A model generated the notes under the pieces. The model had not been told where the DNA came from. It saw nothing but the letters and a program-made list of their open reading frames with translations, and did not search any database. From assembly GCA_018714685.1 (NCBI GenBank), contig DVNC01000027.1, forward strand, positions 1-46,665: 46,665 nt of DNA, given 5' to 3'. Each line of letters starts with the position of its first letter. Position 1 is the stretch's first letter. This document shows, in pieces, positions 31,284 through 40,015 of the stretch. The stretch comes from Scatocola faecipullorum (GTDB lineage Bacteria; Pseudomonadota; Alphaproteobacteria; RF32; CAG-239). Both the position numbers and the translations under genes were made by a program.

Positions 31284-32312
31284 CTAAGCGGCCTTTTTCC
31301 CGGTCAGCTTGTTGAGATACCAGTCAACGGTTTTAACAATGCCGCTGGCAAAATTTTCATCGGCCTTCCAGCCCAGCTCCGTTGTCAGCTTGGTCGCATC
31401 AATCGCATAACGGCGGTCATGTCCCGGGCGATCCTTTACAAAAACGACCAAATCTTTATAAGAACCGCCTGATTTTTTCGGCATTTTGCTGTCCAGAATG
31501 GCACAGATTGCATCAACGATTTCCAGATTGTTCTTTTCGTTATGCCCGCCGATATTATAAGTTTCGCCGGACTTTCCCTGATGGAAAATCAAGTCGATTG
31601 CCTTGCAGTGATCCAAAACATACAGCCAGTCGCGCACATTTTTGCCGTCACCGTAAATCGGAATATTCTTCTCTTCCAAACAGTTGGAAATAATCTTCGG
31701 AATCAGCTTTTCCGGATGCTGCTTCGGCCCGTAATTATTAGAACAGTTGGAAATTGTCACATTCATGCCGTAGGTACGGTGATAAGCCTTGACAATCATA
31801 TCCGAACTGGCCTTTGACGCCGAATAAGGCGAACTCGGATCATACGGGGTCGTTTCATAAAAATACCCCGTTTCGCCCAACGCACCATACACCTCATCAG
31901 TTGAAATATGATGAAAACGGCTGTCTTCATAGCCTTCCCGAAACTGGTGCGGCGCACTCATCCAATAGTTGCGCGCCACGTCAAGCAGCGTAAACGTTCC
32001 CAGAACATTGGTCTCTATAAAGGCTTTCGGTCCGGTAATTGAATTATCGACATGGCTCTCCGCGGCAAAATGAACCACTCCGCGAATATCATTTTCCCGA
32101 AACAGCTTTTCCACCAAATCGCGGTCGCAGATATCGCCCTGCACAAATTTATAGTTGGCACAGTCGGCGCAATCGCTCAAATTGTCCAAATTGCCGGCAT
32201 AAGTCAGCTTATCCAAATTAATAACCTGATAATCGGCATATTTTTTTGCAAAATAAGGCACAAAATTTGCTCCGATAAATCCGGCGCCGCCGGTAACGAG
32301 AATAGATTTCAT
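31284..32312 (-). CDS. rmlB: dTDP-glucose 4,6-dehydratase
   Basis: The 342-residue short-chain dehydrogenase-type protein has NAD-binding TGGAGFIGANF (7-17). HISTDEVYG holds the catalytic Thr-Asp-Glu, and YSASKAS holds the Tyr-x3-Lys pair. NNYGPKQHPEKLIP is the hallmark of RmlB. It converts dTDP-glucose to dTDP-4-keto-6-deoxyglucose, step two of dTDP-L-rhamnose synthesis. Its start overlaps the upstream AlgJ-like gene by four bases. It is separated from rmlA, C and D by the acetylation genes, though all are transcribed together. Confidence 0.97.
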   Translation of the reverse strand: MKSILVTGGAGFIGANFVPYFAKKYADYQVINLDKLTYAGNLDNLSDCADCANYKFVQGDICDRDLVEKLFRENDIRGVVHFAAESHVDNSITGPKAFIETNVLGTFTLLDVARNYWMSAPHQFREGYEDSRFHHISTDEVYGALGETGYFYETTPYDPSSPYSASKASSDMIVKAYHRTYGMNVTISNCSNNYGPKQHPEKLIPKIISNCLEEKNIPIYGDGKNVRDWLYVLDHCKAIDLIFHQGKSGETYNIGGHNEKNNLEIVDAICAILDSKMPKKSGGSYKDLVVFVKDRPGHDRRYAIDATKLTTELGWKADENFASGIVKTVDWYLNKLTGKKAA

Positions 32313-33451
32313 TGTTGGTCTCCGTATAAGTCGTTATATTTGAGGAAACGGTCAAAATACCGTTCTACCAGTTCATCTACCATAATATCGGGATGATATT
32401 CATTCAGCAAAGCTTCCAGCTGCGGACGTTTGTTATGCTTGTTATGCGCATAAACCGTTTTGGCAAAGGCCTTATTCAGATAAGGCACCAGCCCCATACC
32501 GAAAGAATCCCTGATCATAAACAGCGTCTTTTTCACCGGCGCCTGAGGATTTTCATAAACCAGCATAAAGCCGTGGTCTTCGTCTTTCAGACACTTAACC
32601 GGCATACCGTCCAGAAAACTGACCCTGTAATTGGTATCTTTAATCCCCGCTACGTCCAAATCGGATTTTTGACTGCCGGCAATGCTGACCATTTCCGGCC
32701 TGAGCGGCGTTACCGGCAAATGGTAGCCGAATTTGTTCAGATAATCGGCCATAGCGCTGTAACCGATATAACCGCCCACTTCATTCCAATGCGAGTCCAG
32801 CGGAAAATAAATTTCCATCGGCATTTTTTGTTTCGCCGCCGTCAGGGCTTCTTTAAAATTGAGAATTTTAACCTTGGTGTGTTTCTGCAGATATTCCACC
32901 GCCAAATCCATGCGCGACTGCTCCGATTTCCGCTGTTTTTGCAGCCGCTCCGGCATATATTCCGAATACATTGCTTCTTTGTTCGGCGCAACGACAATCA
33001 TATAGTCGATGCCGCGCCGGGCATAAAACTGCCGGGCCTTTTCCACTCCCGATGCCATTTGCCTGAGCTCGTCTTCGCTGAAGCGTACCTCTCCGAAATA
33101 ATCAATCAGCGTATAACCGTCCGGCACTTTGGCGGAATCATAAAAAGCCCAGCCTTTCTGCCCTTGAACGGTTATTCCGTTGTCAATGCCCAGCTTATAC
33201 TGGATTTTGCCGTATTTTTTCAGCAGTTTCTTCCGTCCGGCAAAAGTATCGTTATAATAAGCTTCAAACTCTTTGGCAAAATCCCGGGACAGTTCCGTCG
33301 GTTTGGCTTTCAGCGGGCGGTTGTCCAGCAACTCCGTATTACTGGCCACCAGATTCGCCAAAAACGGATAAAAGACAATATACAGAAACACCGCTGCCGG
33401 AAACAGGCGATACCAGACATAAAGTTTTTGCAGCCGTTCTCTAATCATCAT
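32309..33451 (-). CDS. AlgJ/AlgX-like SGNH-type O-acetylation protein (copy B)
   Basis: The 380-residue protein has one N-terminal membrane helix (about 16-36). A block shared with its neighbour follows: NTELLDNRPL and YYNDTFAGRKKLLKKYG. The AlgX/AlgJ catalytic signature is LDSHWNEVGGY (Asp219, His221) and RDSFG (Ser316). Such proteins sit in the periplasm and move acetyl groups onto exported polysaccharides, supplied by an MBOAT protein. It overlaps both neighbours (11 bases upstream, 4 downstream). It is about as long as its paralogue at 33441. The pair probably arose by duplication. Confidence 0.85.
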   Translation of the reverse strand: MMIRERLQKLYVWYRLFPAAVFLYIVFYPFLANLVASNTELLDNRPLKAKPTELSRDFAKEFEAYYNDTFAGRKKLLKKYGKIQYKLGIDNGITVQGQKGWAFYDSAKVPDGYTLIDYFGEVRFSEDELRQMASGVEKARQFYARRGIDYMIVVAPNKEAMYSEYMPERLQKQRKSEQSRMDLAVEYLQKHTKVKILNFKEALTAAKQKMPMEIYFPLDSHWNEVGGYIGYSAMADYLNKFGYHLPVTPLRPEMVSIAGSQKSDLDVAGIKDTNYRVSFLDGMPVKCLKDEDHGFMLVYENPQAPVKKTLFMIRDSFGMGLVPYLNKAFAKTVYAHNKHNKRPQLEALLNEYHPDIMVDELVERYFDRFLKYNDLYGDQQ

Positions 33452-34568
33452 AATGTCCCGAGAAAATTCGCCCGTAATTGATATAACGGGAGAAATAACG
33501 TTCGATCAGCTCGTCGGCCACCACGTCCGGCTGATACTTCTGCATCAGCTCCTCGTAGAACGACAGCTTTTTGTTGCCGGCCGGCGCATTGACCGTTTCA
33601 CTGAAAGCTTTATTCAAAAACGGCATCAGTGCGCCTGCAAATGAATCGCCCAGCACCATCAGCTTTTTGCCGTTGGCCGTACCTTTATTTTTGCAGACAA
33701 AAACATACTGTTCACCCTCTTCACGCGCACAATCCGTTTCTGTCCGACTCAGATAATCAATCCGATAATTCATCTCCATTGCCTCGGGATGCATATCTAC
33801 ATGCTGCTTGCCGCTTTCGGTAATCATTTCCGGCGTCAGCGGCTTCAGCGGAACCCGGTATCCCATTCCGTTAAGCGCATGCGCAATCGCTTCAAACCCG
33901 ATATAAGCGCCGATATTGTTCCAATGTGTATCCTTTTTGAAATACAAACGATACGGAAAATCATTTTTAGCTTCCAAAATCGGCTCTTTCAAATTAACAA
34001 ACACCGCTTTGGTATGCTTTTTAAGATATTCGACGGCCGCATCCATGCGCGACTTGTCCGAAGAACGCGCCCGTTGCATGCGCTCCGGCATATACTCCGA
34101 ATAAATCCCCTCCTTGTTCGGCGCGATGACAATCAAATATTTCGCCCCGCGGGCTGCATAAAAATCAGCTGCCTTGTTTATGCCCTCGGCCATGGCTTTC
34201 AGTTCGTCTTCGTCAAACCGCACCTCGCCGTAATAATCCACCATCGTATTACCGTTGTTGACCTTGACCGAATCATAAAACATCCAGCCTTTGTCCCCGT
34301 AAAAATACTGTCCGGTGTCAATTTTCAGCTTCTGCTGCAATTTGATATATTTGGACACCAGCTTTTTGCGGCCGGCAAACGTATCATTGTAATAAGCCTC
34401 ATAATCCCGGCTGAAATTCTTATCCAAACGAGTCGGCTTTTCATGCAGCGGCCGATTGTCCAACAACTCGGTATTGCTGAAAAAAATATTTGCGGCAAAC
34501 GGCCAGAACACCATCAGACAGAAAATAAACCCCGGCAGCAGCCTATATAATACATACAGCTTTTTCAT
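33441..34568 (-). CDS. AlgJ/AlgX-like SGNH-type O-acetylation protein (copy A)
   Basis: The 375-residue protein has an N-terminal membrane helix (about 9-29). The same NTELLDNRPL and YYNDTFAGRKKL blocks as copy B follow. Catalytic positions are KDTHWNNIGAY (Asp213, His215) and GDSF (Ser309). It is predicted to be a periplasmic acetyltransferase or acetyl carrier acting with the MBOAT protein encoded three bases upstream. Copies A and B share much of their N-terminal half but differ more at the C terminus, so they may have different acceptors. A role in glycan O-acetylation is inference from family and context. Confidence 0.86.
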   Translation of the reverse strand: MKKLYVLYRLLPGFIFCLMVFWPFAANIFFSNTELLDNRPLHEKPTRLDKNFSRDYEAYYNDTFAGRKKLVSKYIKLQQKLKIDTGQYFYGDKGWMFYDSVKVNNGNTMVDYYGEVRFDEDELKAMAEGINKAADFYAARGAKYLIVIAPNKEGIYSEYMPERMQRARSSDKSRMDAAVEYLKKHTKAVFVNLKEPILEAKNDFPYRLYFKKDTHWNNIGAYIGFEAIAHALNGMGYRVPLKPLTPEMITESGKQHVDMHPEAMEMNYRIDYLSRTETDCAREEGEQYVFVCKNKGTANGKKLMVLGDSFAGALMPFLNKAFSETVNAPAGNKKLSFYEELMQKYQPDVVADELIERYFSRYINYGRIFSGHYDD

Positions 34569-34571
34569 GCC

Positions 34572-35966
34572 CTAGAACCTGAAATAAATAAACGGATTAT
34601 ATGTATTGCTGGCCAAAAGCAGCACGCTGAAATAAGCAATAACCGCACACCAGACCGGATTAACCAGTCGCAGAAAACCGAATTTATATTCGGTCTTCAC
34701 CGGCAGCTTGTCAAAAATGAGGGTCAGGAAACCGCAGCTGACCAGTCCCAGAGCGGCAACCATCATAAACTCATTCGACAGATAGGCGGAGTAAACGTCC
34801 GTTTTGTAAGGAACAAACATCCGTTTCAAATAATCAAGCGCCGCCGTCAGGTTTTCCGCCCGGAAAAAGACCCAGCCGACCATAACCACCAACAGCGCGT
34901 AAATATTCTGAATCAGGCGAAAACGTAAAAATTTCTCAATTGGCAGCATCCGCTCCAAAACCAAAAAGACGCCATGAAACAGACCCCAGACCACAAAGTT
35001 CCAGCTGGCACCGTGCCATAAGCCGGTCATAAAGAAAACGATCATCAGATTACGATAGGTTTTGAACTTTCCTTCCCGGTTGCCGCCCAACGGAATATAC
35101 AGATATTCCTTAAACCAGGTTGACAGCGAAATATGCCAGCGGCGCCAGAAATCTTTGATAGAGGTGGCAATATAGGGATAGTTGAAGTTCTCGTTAATGT
35201 GAAAACCGAACATTTTGCCCAAACCGATCGCCATATCCGAATAACCGGAAAAATCGAAATAGATCTGGAAAGTATAAGCCACAATGCCGATCCAGGCCAT
35301 CGGCGTGGAAATATCGTTGATGCCCAGTGCAAAAATTTCATCTGCGGTTTTGGCCATGATATTGGCAATAATGATTTTTTTAGCCAGCCCCTGCAAGAAA
35401 CGGACAGCCCCTTGGTTAAACAGCGGCAGCGAAACCTTGCGGTTGTCAATCTGCGCCGCAATATCGTAATATTTTAAAATCGGGCCGGCAATCAGCTGCG
35501 GAAAGAACGAAATAAACAGTCCCATTTTAATCAGGCTTTTCTGCGGCGGGCAAACCCGGCGGTAAATATCCACCAGATAAGAAATCGACTGGAACGTATA
35601 AAACGAAATACCAATCGGCAAAGGCAGTTTTTTGACTTCGACTTCCAAACCGAAAACAGCATTAACGTTTTCCATAAAAAAACCGGAATATTTGAAAACG
35701 CCCAGCAGCGCCAGATTGATAACGATGCCCCCGACCAGCGCCCGCTTGCGCTTTGTTTCATCTTCCGTCCCGATTTTCAAACCGTAGATATAATTGATGA
35801 CAATTGATAAAATCATCACCAGCACATAAACCGGCTCGCCCCAGGCATAGAAGAACAGGCTCGCAGCCAACAGCAATACGTTACGATAACTCTCCTTGGT
35901 CAGGAAATACATTCCCAGCACAATCGGCAAAAACATCCACAAAAATATTAAGGAGCTAAAAACCAT
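34572..35966 (-). CDS. MBOAT-family O-acyltransferase (AlgI-like)
   Basis: The 464-residue polytopic protein has about ten to twelve helices. It has the MBOAT/AlgI blocks FWRRWHISLSTWFKEYLYIPLGG (His278; quoted for position) and GLWHGASWNFVVWG (His318, the catalytic His). It should carry acetyl groups across the inner membrane for glycan O-acetylation by the downstream AlgJ-like proteins. It overlaps rmlD by 11 bases and lies three bases before AlgJ-like copy A. The C-terminal NTYNPFIYFRF is almost identical to that of the second MBOAT protein at 40016, so these are clear paralogues. Confidence 0.93.
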   Translation of the reverse strand: MVFSSLIFLWMFLPIVLGMYFLTKESYRNVLLLAASLFFYAWGEPVYVLVMILSIVINYIYGLKIGTEDETKRKRALVGGIVINLALLGVFKYSGFFMENVNAVFGLEVEVKKLPLPIGISFYTFQSISYLVDIYRRVCPPQKSLIKMGLFISFFPQLIAGPILKYYDIAAQIDNRKVSLPLFNQGAVRFLQGLAKKIIIANIMAKTADEIFALGINDISTPMAWIGIVAYTFQIYFDFSGYSDMAIGLGKMFGFHINENFNYPYIATSIKDFWRRWHISLSTWFKEYLYIPLGGNREGKFKTYRNLMIVFFMTGLWHGASWNFVVWGLFHGVFLVLERMLPIEKFLRFRLIQNIYALLVVMVGWVFFRAENLTAALDYLKRMFVPYKTDVYSAYLSNEFMMVAALGLVSCGFLTLIFDKLPVKTEYKFGFLRLVNPVWCAVIAYFSVLLLASNTYNPFIYFRF

Positions 35967-36792
35967 TTTCTAACTTCTCCACACAGTCTGCCAGGCTTAC
36001 CGCCCAGTGATTAATTTTTATTCCGAAATCTTTTTTTATCTTGGCTTTGTTTAAAACCGAGTAGCTCGGCCGAACCGCCGGCGTCGGATAATCTTTGCTT
36101 TCAATCGGCAGCACCTCGCAGTCCAAATCAGACTGCGCCATAATCGCCGTTGCAAAGTCATACCACGAACAAACGCCCTCGTTGGAAAAATGATAAACTT
36201 CTTTCGTACCGGGCTTAATCTGCGGCAGAATGTCAACAATCGCCTGCGCCAAATCCCGCGCGTAGGTCGGCGTCCCCGCCTGATCAAAAACCACGTTCAG
36301 GCTGGCGCGCTCTTTGCCGAGCCGCCGCATTGTTTTCACAAAATTATTGCCGAAAGTCGAATACAACCAGGCCGTACGAATAATAACCGCCGTTGCCGCA
36401 TTTTGCAAAACAGCCTGTTCGCCGGCCAGTTTCGTCCGGCCGTAAACCGATTGGGGATGCGGCTCGTCATCTTCGTTATAAGGGCGGCAGTTCCGTCCGT
36501 CAAAGACATAATCCGTTGAAATCTGAATCAGCGGAATACCGGTTTTTGCCAGATTTTCCGGCCCGAGAACATTAATCTTTTCTGCCGTTTCGGCATCGCT
36601 TTCGGCTTTGTCAACCGCGGTATAAGCCGCACAATTGATAATAGCCTCCCACTTCTGCTTAGCCGCATAAGCCTGCACGGCTTCGGCGTCGGTAATATCC
36701 AGTTCGGCCCGGTCAACATAAACCGCCTTGTCCTGCAGCAGCAGTTTCAGCTCATTGCCCAGCTGCCCGTTCGCTCCGGTTACTAAAAACAT
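35956..36792 (-). CDS. rmlD: dTDP-4-dehydrorhamnose reductase
   Basis: The 278-residue protein has the NADPH-binding loop GANGQLGNEL (6-15), STDYVFDG, and the Tyr-x3-Lys pair in VYGRTKLAGE. It is of the usual length. It performs the last step, reducing dTDP-4-keto-L-rhamnose to dTDP-L-rhamnose. It overlaps rmlC by ten bases and the MBOAT gene by eleven, so it is part of the tight minus-strand operon. No unusual residue is seen. Confidence 0.96.
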   Translation of the reverse strand: MFLVTGANGQLGNELKLLLQDKAVYVDRAELDITDAEAVQAYAAKQKWEAIINCAAYTAVDKAESDAETAEKINVLGPENLAKTGIPLIQISTDYVFDGRNCRPYNEDDEPHPQSVYGRTKLAGEQAVLQNAATAVIIRTAWLYSTFGNNFVKTMRRLGKERASLNVVFDQAGTPTYARDLAQAIVDILPQIKPGTKEVYHFSNEGVCSWYDFATAIMAQSDLDCEVLPIESKDYPTPAVRPSYSVLNKAKIKKDFGIKINHWAVSLADCVEKLENGF

Positions 36793-37328
36793 GTGACATC
36801 CTTCAAAAAGGGTAAAATTTTGTCTTTATCCGACAAAACCGCTTCCTCTGGCTTAACTTTCCAATCAATTCCCAGTGCGGGATCGTCAAAACGAATGCCG
36901 GCTTCGGAAGCTTTGTTGTAAACGTTATCGCATTTATAGGCAAACACGGCCGTCGGCGTCAAAACCGAAAAACCGTGCCCGAAACCGCGCGGAATCATCA
37001 GCTGGCGGTTATTTTCCGCCGACAGCTCAACCGCCACATGCTGCCCGAAAGTTTTTGAATCCTTGCGCAAATCGACTGCAACGTCCAGCACCGTTCCCTG
37101 CAAAACGCGCACCAGTTTGGCCTGCGAGAATTCACCCTTCTGGAAATGGATGCCGCGAATGGTGCCGTAACACGATTTTGACTGATTGTCCTGAATAAAA
37201 TCATAATTCAGACCGGCCTCTTCCATTTTAGCTTTGTTCCAGCTCTCAAAAAAATAGCCTCTGGCGTCTTCAAACACCTGCGGTTCAATAATGACCACAC
37301 CGTCAAGGGCCGTTTTAGTAATCTTCAT
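36783..37328 (-). CDS. rmlC: dTDP-4-dehydrorhamnose 3,5-epimerase
   Basis: The 181-residue cupin protein has the RmlC signature GYFFESWNKAKMEEAG, FIQDNQSKS, RGIHFQ with the catalytic His, and PRGFGHGFSVL. It epimerises C3 and C5 of the 4-keto sugar, step three of the rhamnose pathway. It overlaps rmlA by 14 bases and rmlD by 10, consistent with translational coupling. Confidence 0.96.
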   Translation of the reverse strand: MKITKTALDGVVIIEPQVFEDARGYFFESWNKAKMEEAGLNYDFIQDNQSKSCYGTIRGIHFQKGEFSQAKLVRVLQGTVLDVAVDLRKDSKTFGQHVAVELSAENNRQLMIPRGFGHGFSVLTPTAVFAYKCDNVYNKASEAGIRFDDPALGIDWKVKPEEAVLSDKDKILPFLKDVTCF

Positions 37329-38199
37329 GATAATCCTCTACCACTCTTTTCAAATAAGCTTTGTAATCAATGCCGTCTTTCAGGGAATTGATAATTTTGG
37401 ACATCTGCGCATCATCGATAAAACCGCGGCGATAAGCAATTTCCTCAATACAGGCAATTTTCAAATCCTGCCGTTTTTCAATAATGCCGATAAAATTGGA
37501 AGCATCCAGCAGCGACTGCGGCGTTCCGGCATCCAGCCAGGCATTGCCTCGTTTCATCGTAACCACGTTCAGCCGCCCCTCTTCCAGATACATTTTGTTC
37601 AAATCGGTAATTTCCAGCTCGCCCCGGGCCGAAGGTTTAAGGCGGCGGGCTTTTTCCACCACGTCGGACTTGTAGAAATACAGGCCGACAACCGCATAGT
37701 TTGATTTCGGCTGTTTGGGTTTTTCTTCAATCGAAATCGCCCGGTGGTTCTTGTCAAACTCGACCACCCCGAACCGCTCGGGATCCGAAACGTGATAGCC
37801 GAATACCGTACCGCCCGGATTATGTGCAACCTCTTCGCGGAAAAATTTGAGCTGATCGCCCATATAGAAAATATTGTCACCCAAAATCAGACAGACATCG
37901 TCATTGCCGATAAAATCCGCCCCGATGGTAAACGCCTGGGCAATCCCTTTCGGCTCATCCTGAATCCGGTATTCAATCGTCAGTCCCAGATTGGAACCGT
38001 CACCGAACAGCTTTTCAATATTCGGCGTATCCTGCGGCGTTGAGATAATCAGAATGTCCTTAATGCCGAACAGCATCAGGGTTGCCAGCGGATAATAAAT
38101 CATCGGTTTGTCATATACCGGAAGCAGCTGTTTACTGGTCGTATTAGTCAAAGGATAAAGACGCGAGCCGCTGCCGCCCGCCAAAATAATGCCTTTCAT
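37315..38199 (-). CDS. rmlA: Glucose-1-phosphate thymidylyltransferase
   Basis: The 294-residue protein begins MKGIILAGGSGSRLYPLT, the nucleotide-binding loop of RmlA, followed by KQLLPVYDKPMIYYPL and LGDNIFYM with the metal Asp. It joins glucose-1-phosphate to dTTP, the committed step of dTDP-L-rhamnose synthesis. The start is ATG 38199, since AAGGA lies just before it. An in-frame TTG 15 bases upstream falls inside that ribosome site. It is the first gene of the operon. A candidate promoter and a palindrome lie upstream. Confidence 0.97.
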   Translation of the reverse strand: MKGIILAGGSGSRLYPLTNTTSKQLLPVYDKPMIYYPLATLMLFGIKDILIISTPQDTPNIEKLFGDGSNLGLTIEYRIQDEPKGIAQAFTIGADFIGNDDVCLILGDNIFYMGDQLKFFREEVAHNPGGTVFGYHVSDPERFGVVEFDKNHRAISIEEKPKQPKSNYAVVGLYFYKSDVVEKARRLKPSARGELEITDLNKMYLEEGRLNVVTMKRGNAWLDAGTPQSLLDASNFIGIIEKRQDLKIACIEEIAYRRGFIDDAQMSKIINSLKDGIDYKAYLKRVVEDYHEDY

Positions 38200-38217
38200 T
38201 AAGCAGTCCTTCAATTG

Positions 38218-38264
38218 TTAGAATTCTAATGAAAATATGTTACACAATCGTCTTTCAAAGGCAA
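38218..38264 (-). promoter_or_regulatory. Candidate rml operon promoter and 12-bp palindrome
   Basis: On the minus strand TTGCCT (38259-38264) and TAACAT (38237-38242) are 16 bases apart. The perfect palindrome TTAGAATTCTAA (38218-38229) then falls at or just after the predicted start of transcription, 18 bases before the rmlA start codon, where a repressor could bind. The rest of the 186-base gap holds only a short GCGGA/TCCGC hairpin near 38294. Confidence 0.4.
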
Positions 38265-38385
38265 CTGCTTTTTCGCTGATACACACACGAATGCGGAACC
38301 TCCGCAAAAAAAGACTGGTATTTTCATTAAAAATCAATTATATATAGAGTAAAGTTAATTTTAGCTCACAAAAAAGGAAGGCTAC

Positions 38386-38991
38386 ATGACAGTTAATATA
38401 ACGCATTTTGACGGCCTGTCTCTGGAAGAAAACGTTAAAAATAACTTCAAACAGGCCGATATGGAAGCCGCATTGGCACACATTCTGCAAACGCGCTATA
38501 ACGCCATAACTTTGGCCAAACGGTTCGGCTGCGATCCCGAACAGGCCGCTTCCGCCGCTCTGCTCCATGACCTCGGCCGCCTTGTACCCGCACACGAATA
38601 CCTTGACCTGGCCGAAACGTTCAATCTTGAAATATTGCCGGAAGAAAAACAATTTCCCGACCTGCTGCACCAAAAATTATCTCGGGTCATCGCTGTTGAA
38701 ACGTTCAACATAACCGATAAAGAAGTGTTAAACGCCGTTGCCTGTCACACCACCCTGCGTCCGAATGCCGCACGGCTTGATAAAATTCTCTTTCTGGCCG
38801 ACAAGCTTGCCGCAGTGCCGGGCAAACAGCCAGCCTTTATGCCTCTGGTCATCAAACAGCTGGAAAAATCTCTTGATGATGCCGTGTACTGCTACTTGTT
38901 CAACTACCTGCAAAACGGCAAAATGCCGATTGTGCATCCCTGGCTCCGGACTGCTCTTGAAGAACTGACACCCCGCCGCCTGGCCGGATAA
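38386..38991 (+). CDS. YqeK-like HD-domain phosphohydrolase
   Basis: The 201-residue protein has the HD-domain metal ligands in the YqeK order. His32 is in the first helix, LLHDLGR carries His61-Asp62, LLHQKLSR follows, AVACHTT holds a His pair, and LDKILFLADKL holds the last Asp. YqeK enzymes split diadenosine tetraphosphate symmetrically to ADP. The nadD partner that usually sits beside yqeK is not here. The N-terminal 25 residues and the C-terminal tail (HPWLRTALEELTPRR) are less conserved. It is a cytoplasmic metal-dependent enzyme. AAGGAAGG precedes the ATG. Confidence 0.8.
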   Translation: MTVNITHFDGLSLEENVKNNFKQADMEAALAHILQTRYNAITLAKRFGCDPEQAASAALLHDLGRLVPAHEYLDLAETFNLEILPEEKQFPDLLHQKLSRVIAVETFNITDKEVLNAVACHTTLRPNAARLDKILFLADKLAAVPGKQPAFMPLVIKQLEKSLDDAVYCYLFNYLQNGKMPIVHPWLRTALEELTPRRLAG

Positions 38992-39017
38992 TCTCCCCTG
39001 TCGGCATTTCCTTCTCC

Positions 39018-39066
39018 TCCGGACTTTAAATCCGGACCGGGCGTTTCTATATTAAAGAAACACCCG
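39018..39066 (+). other. Two leader hairpins before msrA
   Basis: TCCGGA ... TCCGGA (39018-39036) and CGGGCGTTTC / GAAACACCCG (39038-39066, with one C-A mismatch and a nine-base loop) stand in the 97-base gap between the yqeK-like gene and msrA. Neither has a T tract. They could be part of a leader or a weak terminator. Confidence 0.4.
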
Positions 39067-39088
39067 TTATTCCGCAAAGGAGAAAATC

Positions 39089-39577
39089 ATGATTATTGAA
39101 CATGCCGTTTTCGCCGCCGGTTGTTTTTGGGGCGTTCAAAGCGCATTTGAAGAAATTCCCGGCGTCATCGGAACCCGCGTCGGCTACACCGGCGGATCAT
39201 TGTCCCACCCGACCTACCGGCAGGTTTCCGGCGGAAAAACCGGACATGCCGAAGCCGTCGAAGTCAATTATGACCCGCAAATAATCACTTACGGACAGCT
39301 GTTGGACATTTTCTTTAAAATACACAACCCCACCACCAAAGACCGCCAGGGGCCTGACATCGGTCATCAATACCGTTCAGCCGTTTTTTATGCCAACGAC
39401 ATGCAAAAAGACGCCGCGGTAAAAAAAGTTCTTGAACTCAACCGCAGCGGACGCTTTCAAACTCCCGTCGTCACCGAAATCGTTCCGCTGAAAACGTTCT
39501 ATCCTGCCGAAGAATACCACCAGCACTATCACCTTAAACACGGACAGACCAGCTGCTGTCTGACCCCGGAGTGCTGA
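39089..39577 (+). CDS. msrA: Peptide methionine-S-sulfoxide reductase
   Basis: The 162-residue protein carries the MsrA active site AAGCFWGVQ (catalytic Cys12), GYTGG, and YHQHYHLKHG near the C terminus. It ends in a CC-x4-C arrangement (Cys156, 157, 162) that supplies resolving cysteines. It reduces the S form of methionine sulfoxide in proteins. No signal peptide is seen, so it is cytoplasmic. AAAGGAG precedes the ATG. It is followed after one base by msrB, a common pair for both sulfoxide forms. Confidence 0.96.
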   Translation: MIIEHAVFAAGCFWGVQSAFEEIPGVIGTRVGYTGGSLSHPTYRQVSGGKTGHAEAVEVNYDPQIITYGQLLDIFFKIHNPTTKDRQGPDIGHQYRSAVFYANDMQKDAAVKKVLELNRSGRFQTPVVTEIVPLKTFYPAEEYHQHYHLKHGQTSCCLTPEC

Positions 39578-39578
39578 C

Positions 39579-39980
39579 ATGGATAAATTTGAAGCCGAAT
39601 ACCGGGCCAAACTCACCCCGGCCCAATTTCACATTTTACGCGAAAAAGGAACCGAACCGCCTTTCTCCGGCCGTTATTATATGACCAATGAAAACGGAAT
39701 TTACCATTGCGCAGCCTGTCATAACCCGCTGTTTGACAGCAAACACAAGTTTTTCTCCTCCTGCGGCTGGCCCAGTTTTGACAATCCGATTCCCGGCAGC
39801 GTCGAATTCATTCCCGACCACAGCCACAGTATGGAAAGAACCGAAGTTGTCTGCGCCAAATGCGGCTCTCACCTCGGGCATGTTTTTCCCGACGGACCGA
39901 CCGACAGCGGCAAGCGCTACTGCATTAACTCCCTCGCTTTGGATTTTGAAAACAAAAACAATCCGGACAATGAGCTTTAA
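39579..39980 (+). CDS. msrB: Peptide methionine-R-sulfoxide reductase
   Basis: The 133-residue protein has the SelR/MsrB fold. The zinc cysteines are CAAC (44, 47) and CAKC (92, 95), SCGWPSF is present (Cys62), and the catalytic Cys115 is in RYCINS. It reduces the R form of methionine sulfoxide. The length is standard and there is no signal peptide. It starts one base after the msrA stop, so the two are co-transcribed. It is followed by the convergent second MBOAT gene, with about 35 bases between them. Confidence 0.96.
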   Translation: MDKFEAEYRAKLTPAQFHILREKGTEPPFSGRYYMTNENGIYHCAACHNPLFDSKHKFFSSCGWPSFDNPIPGSVEFIPDHSHSMERTEVVCAKCGSHLGHVFPDGPTDSGKRYCINSLALDFENKNNPDNEL

Positions 39981-40015
39981 TTTCCCCAAGCTCCGATATA
40001 TGCGGTGAGCAAGGC

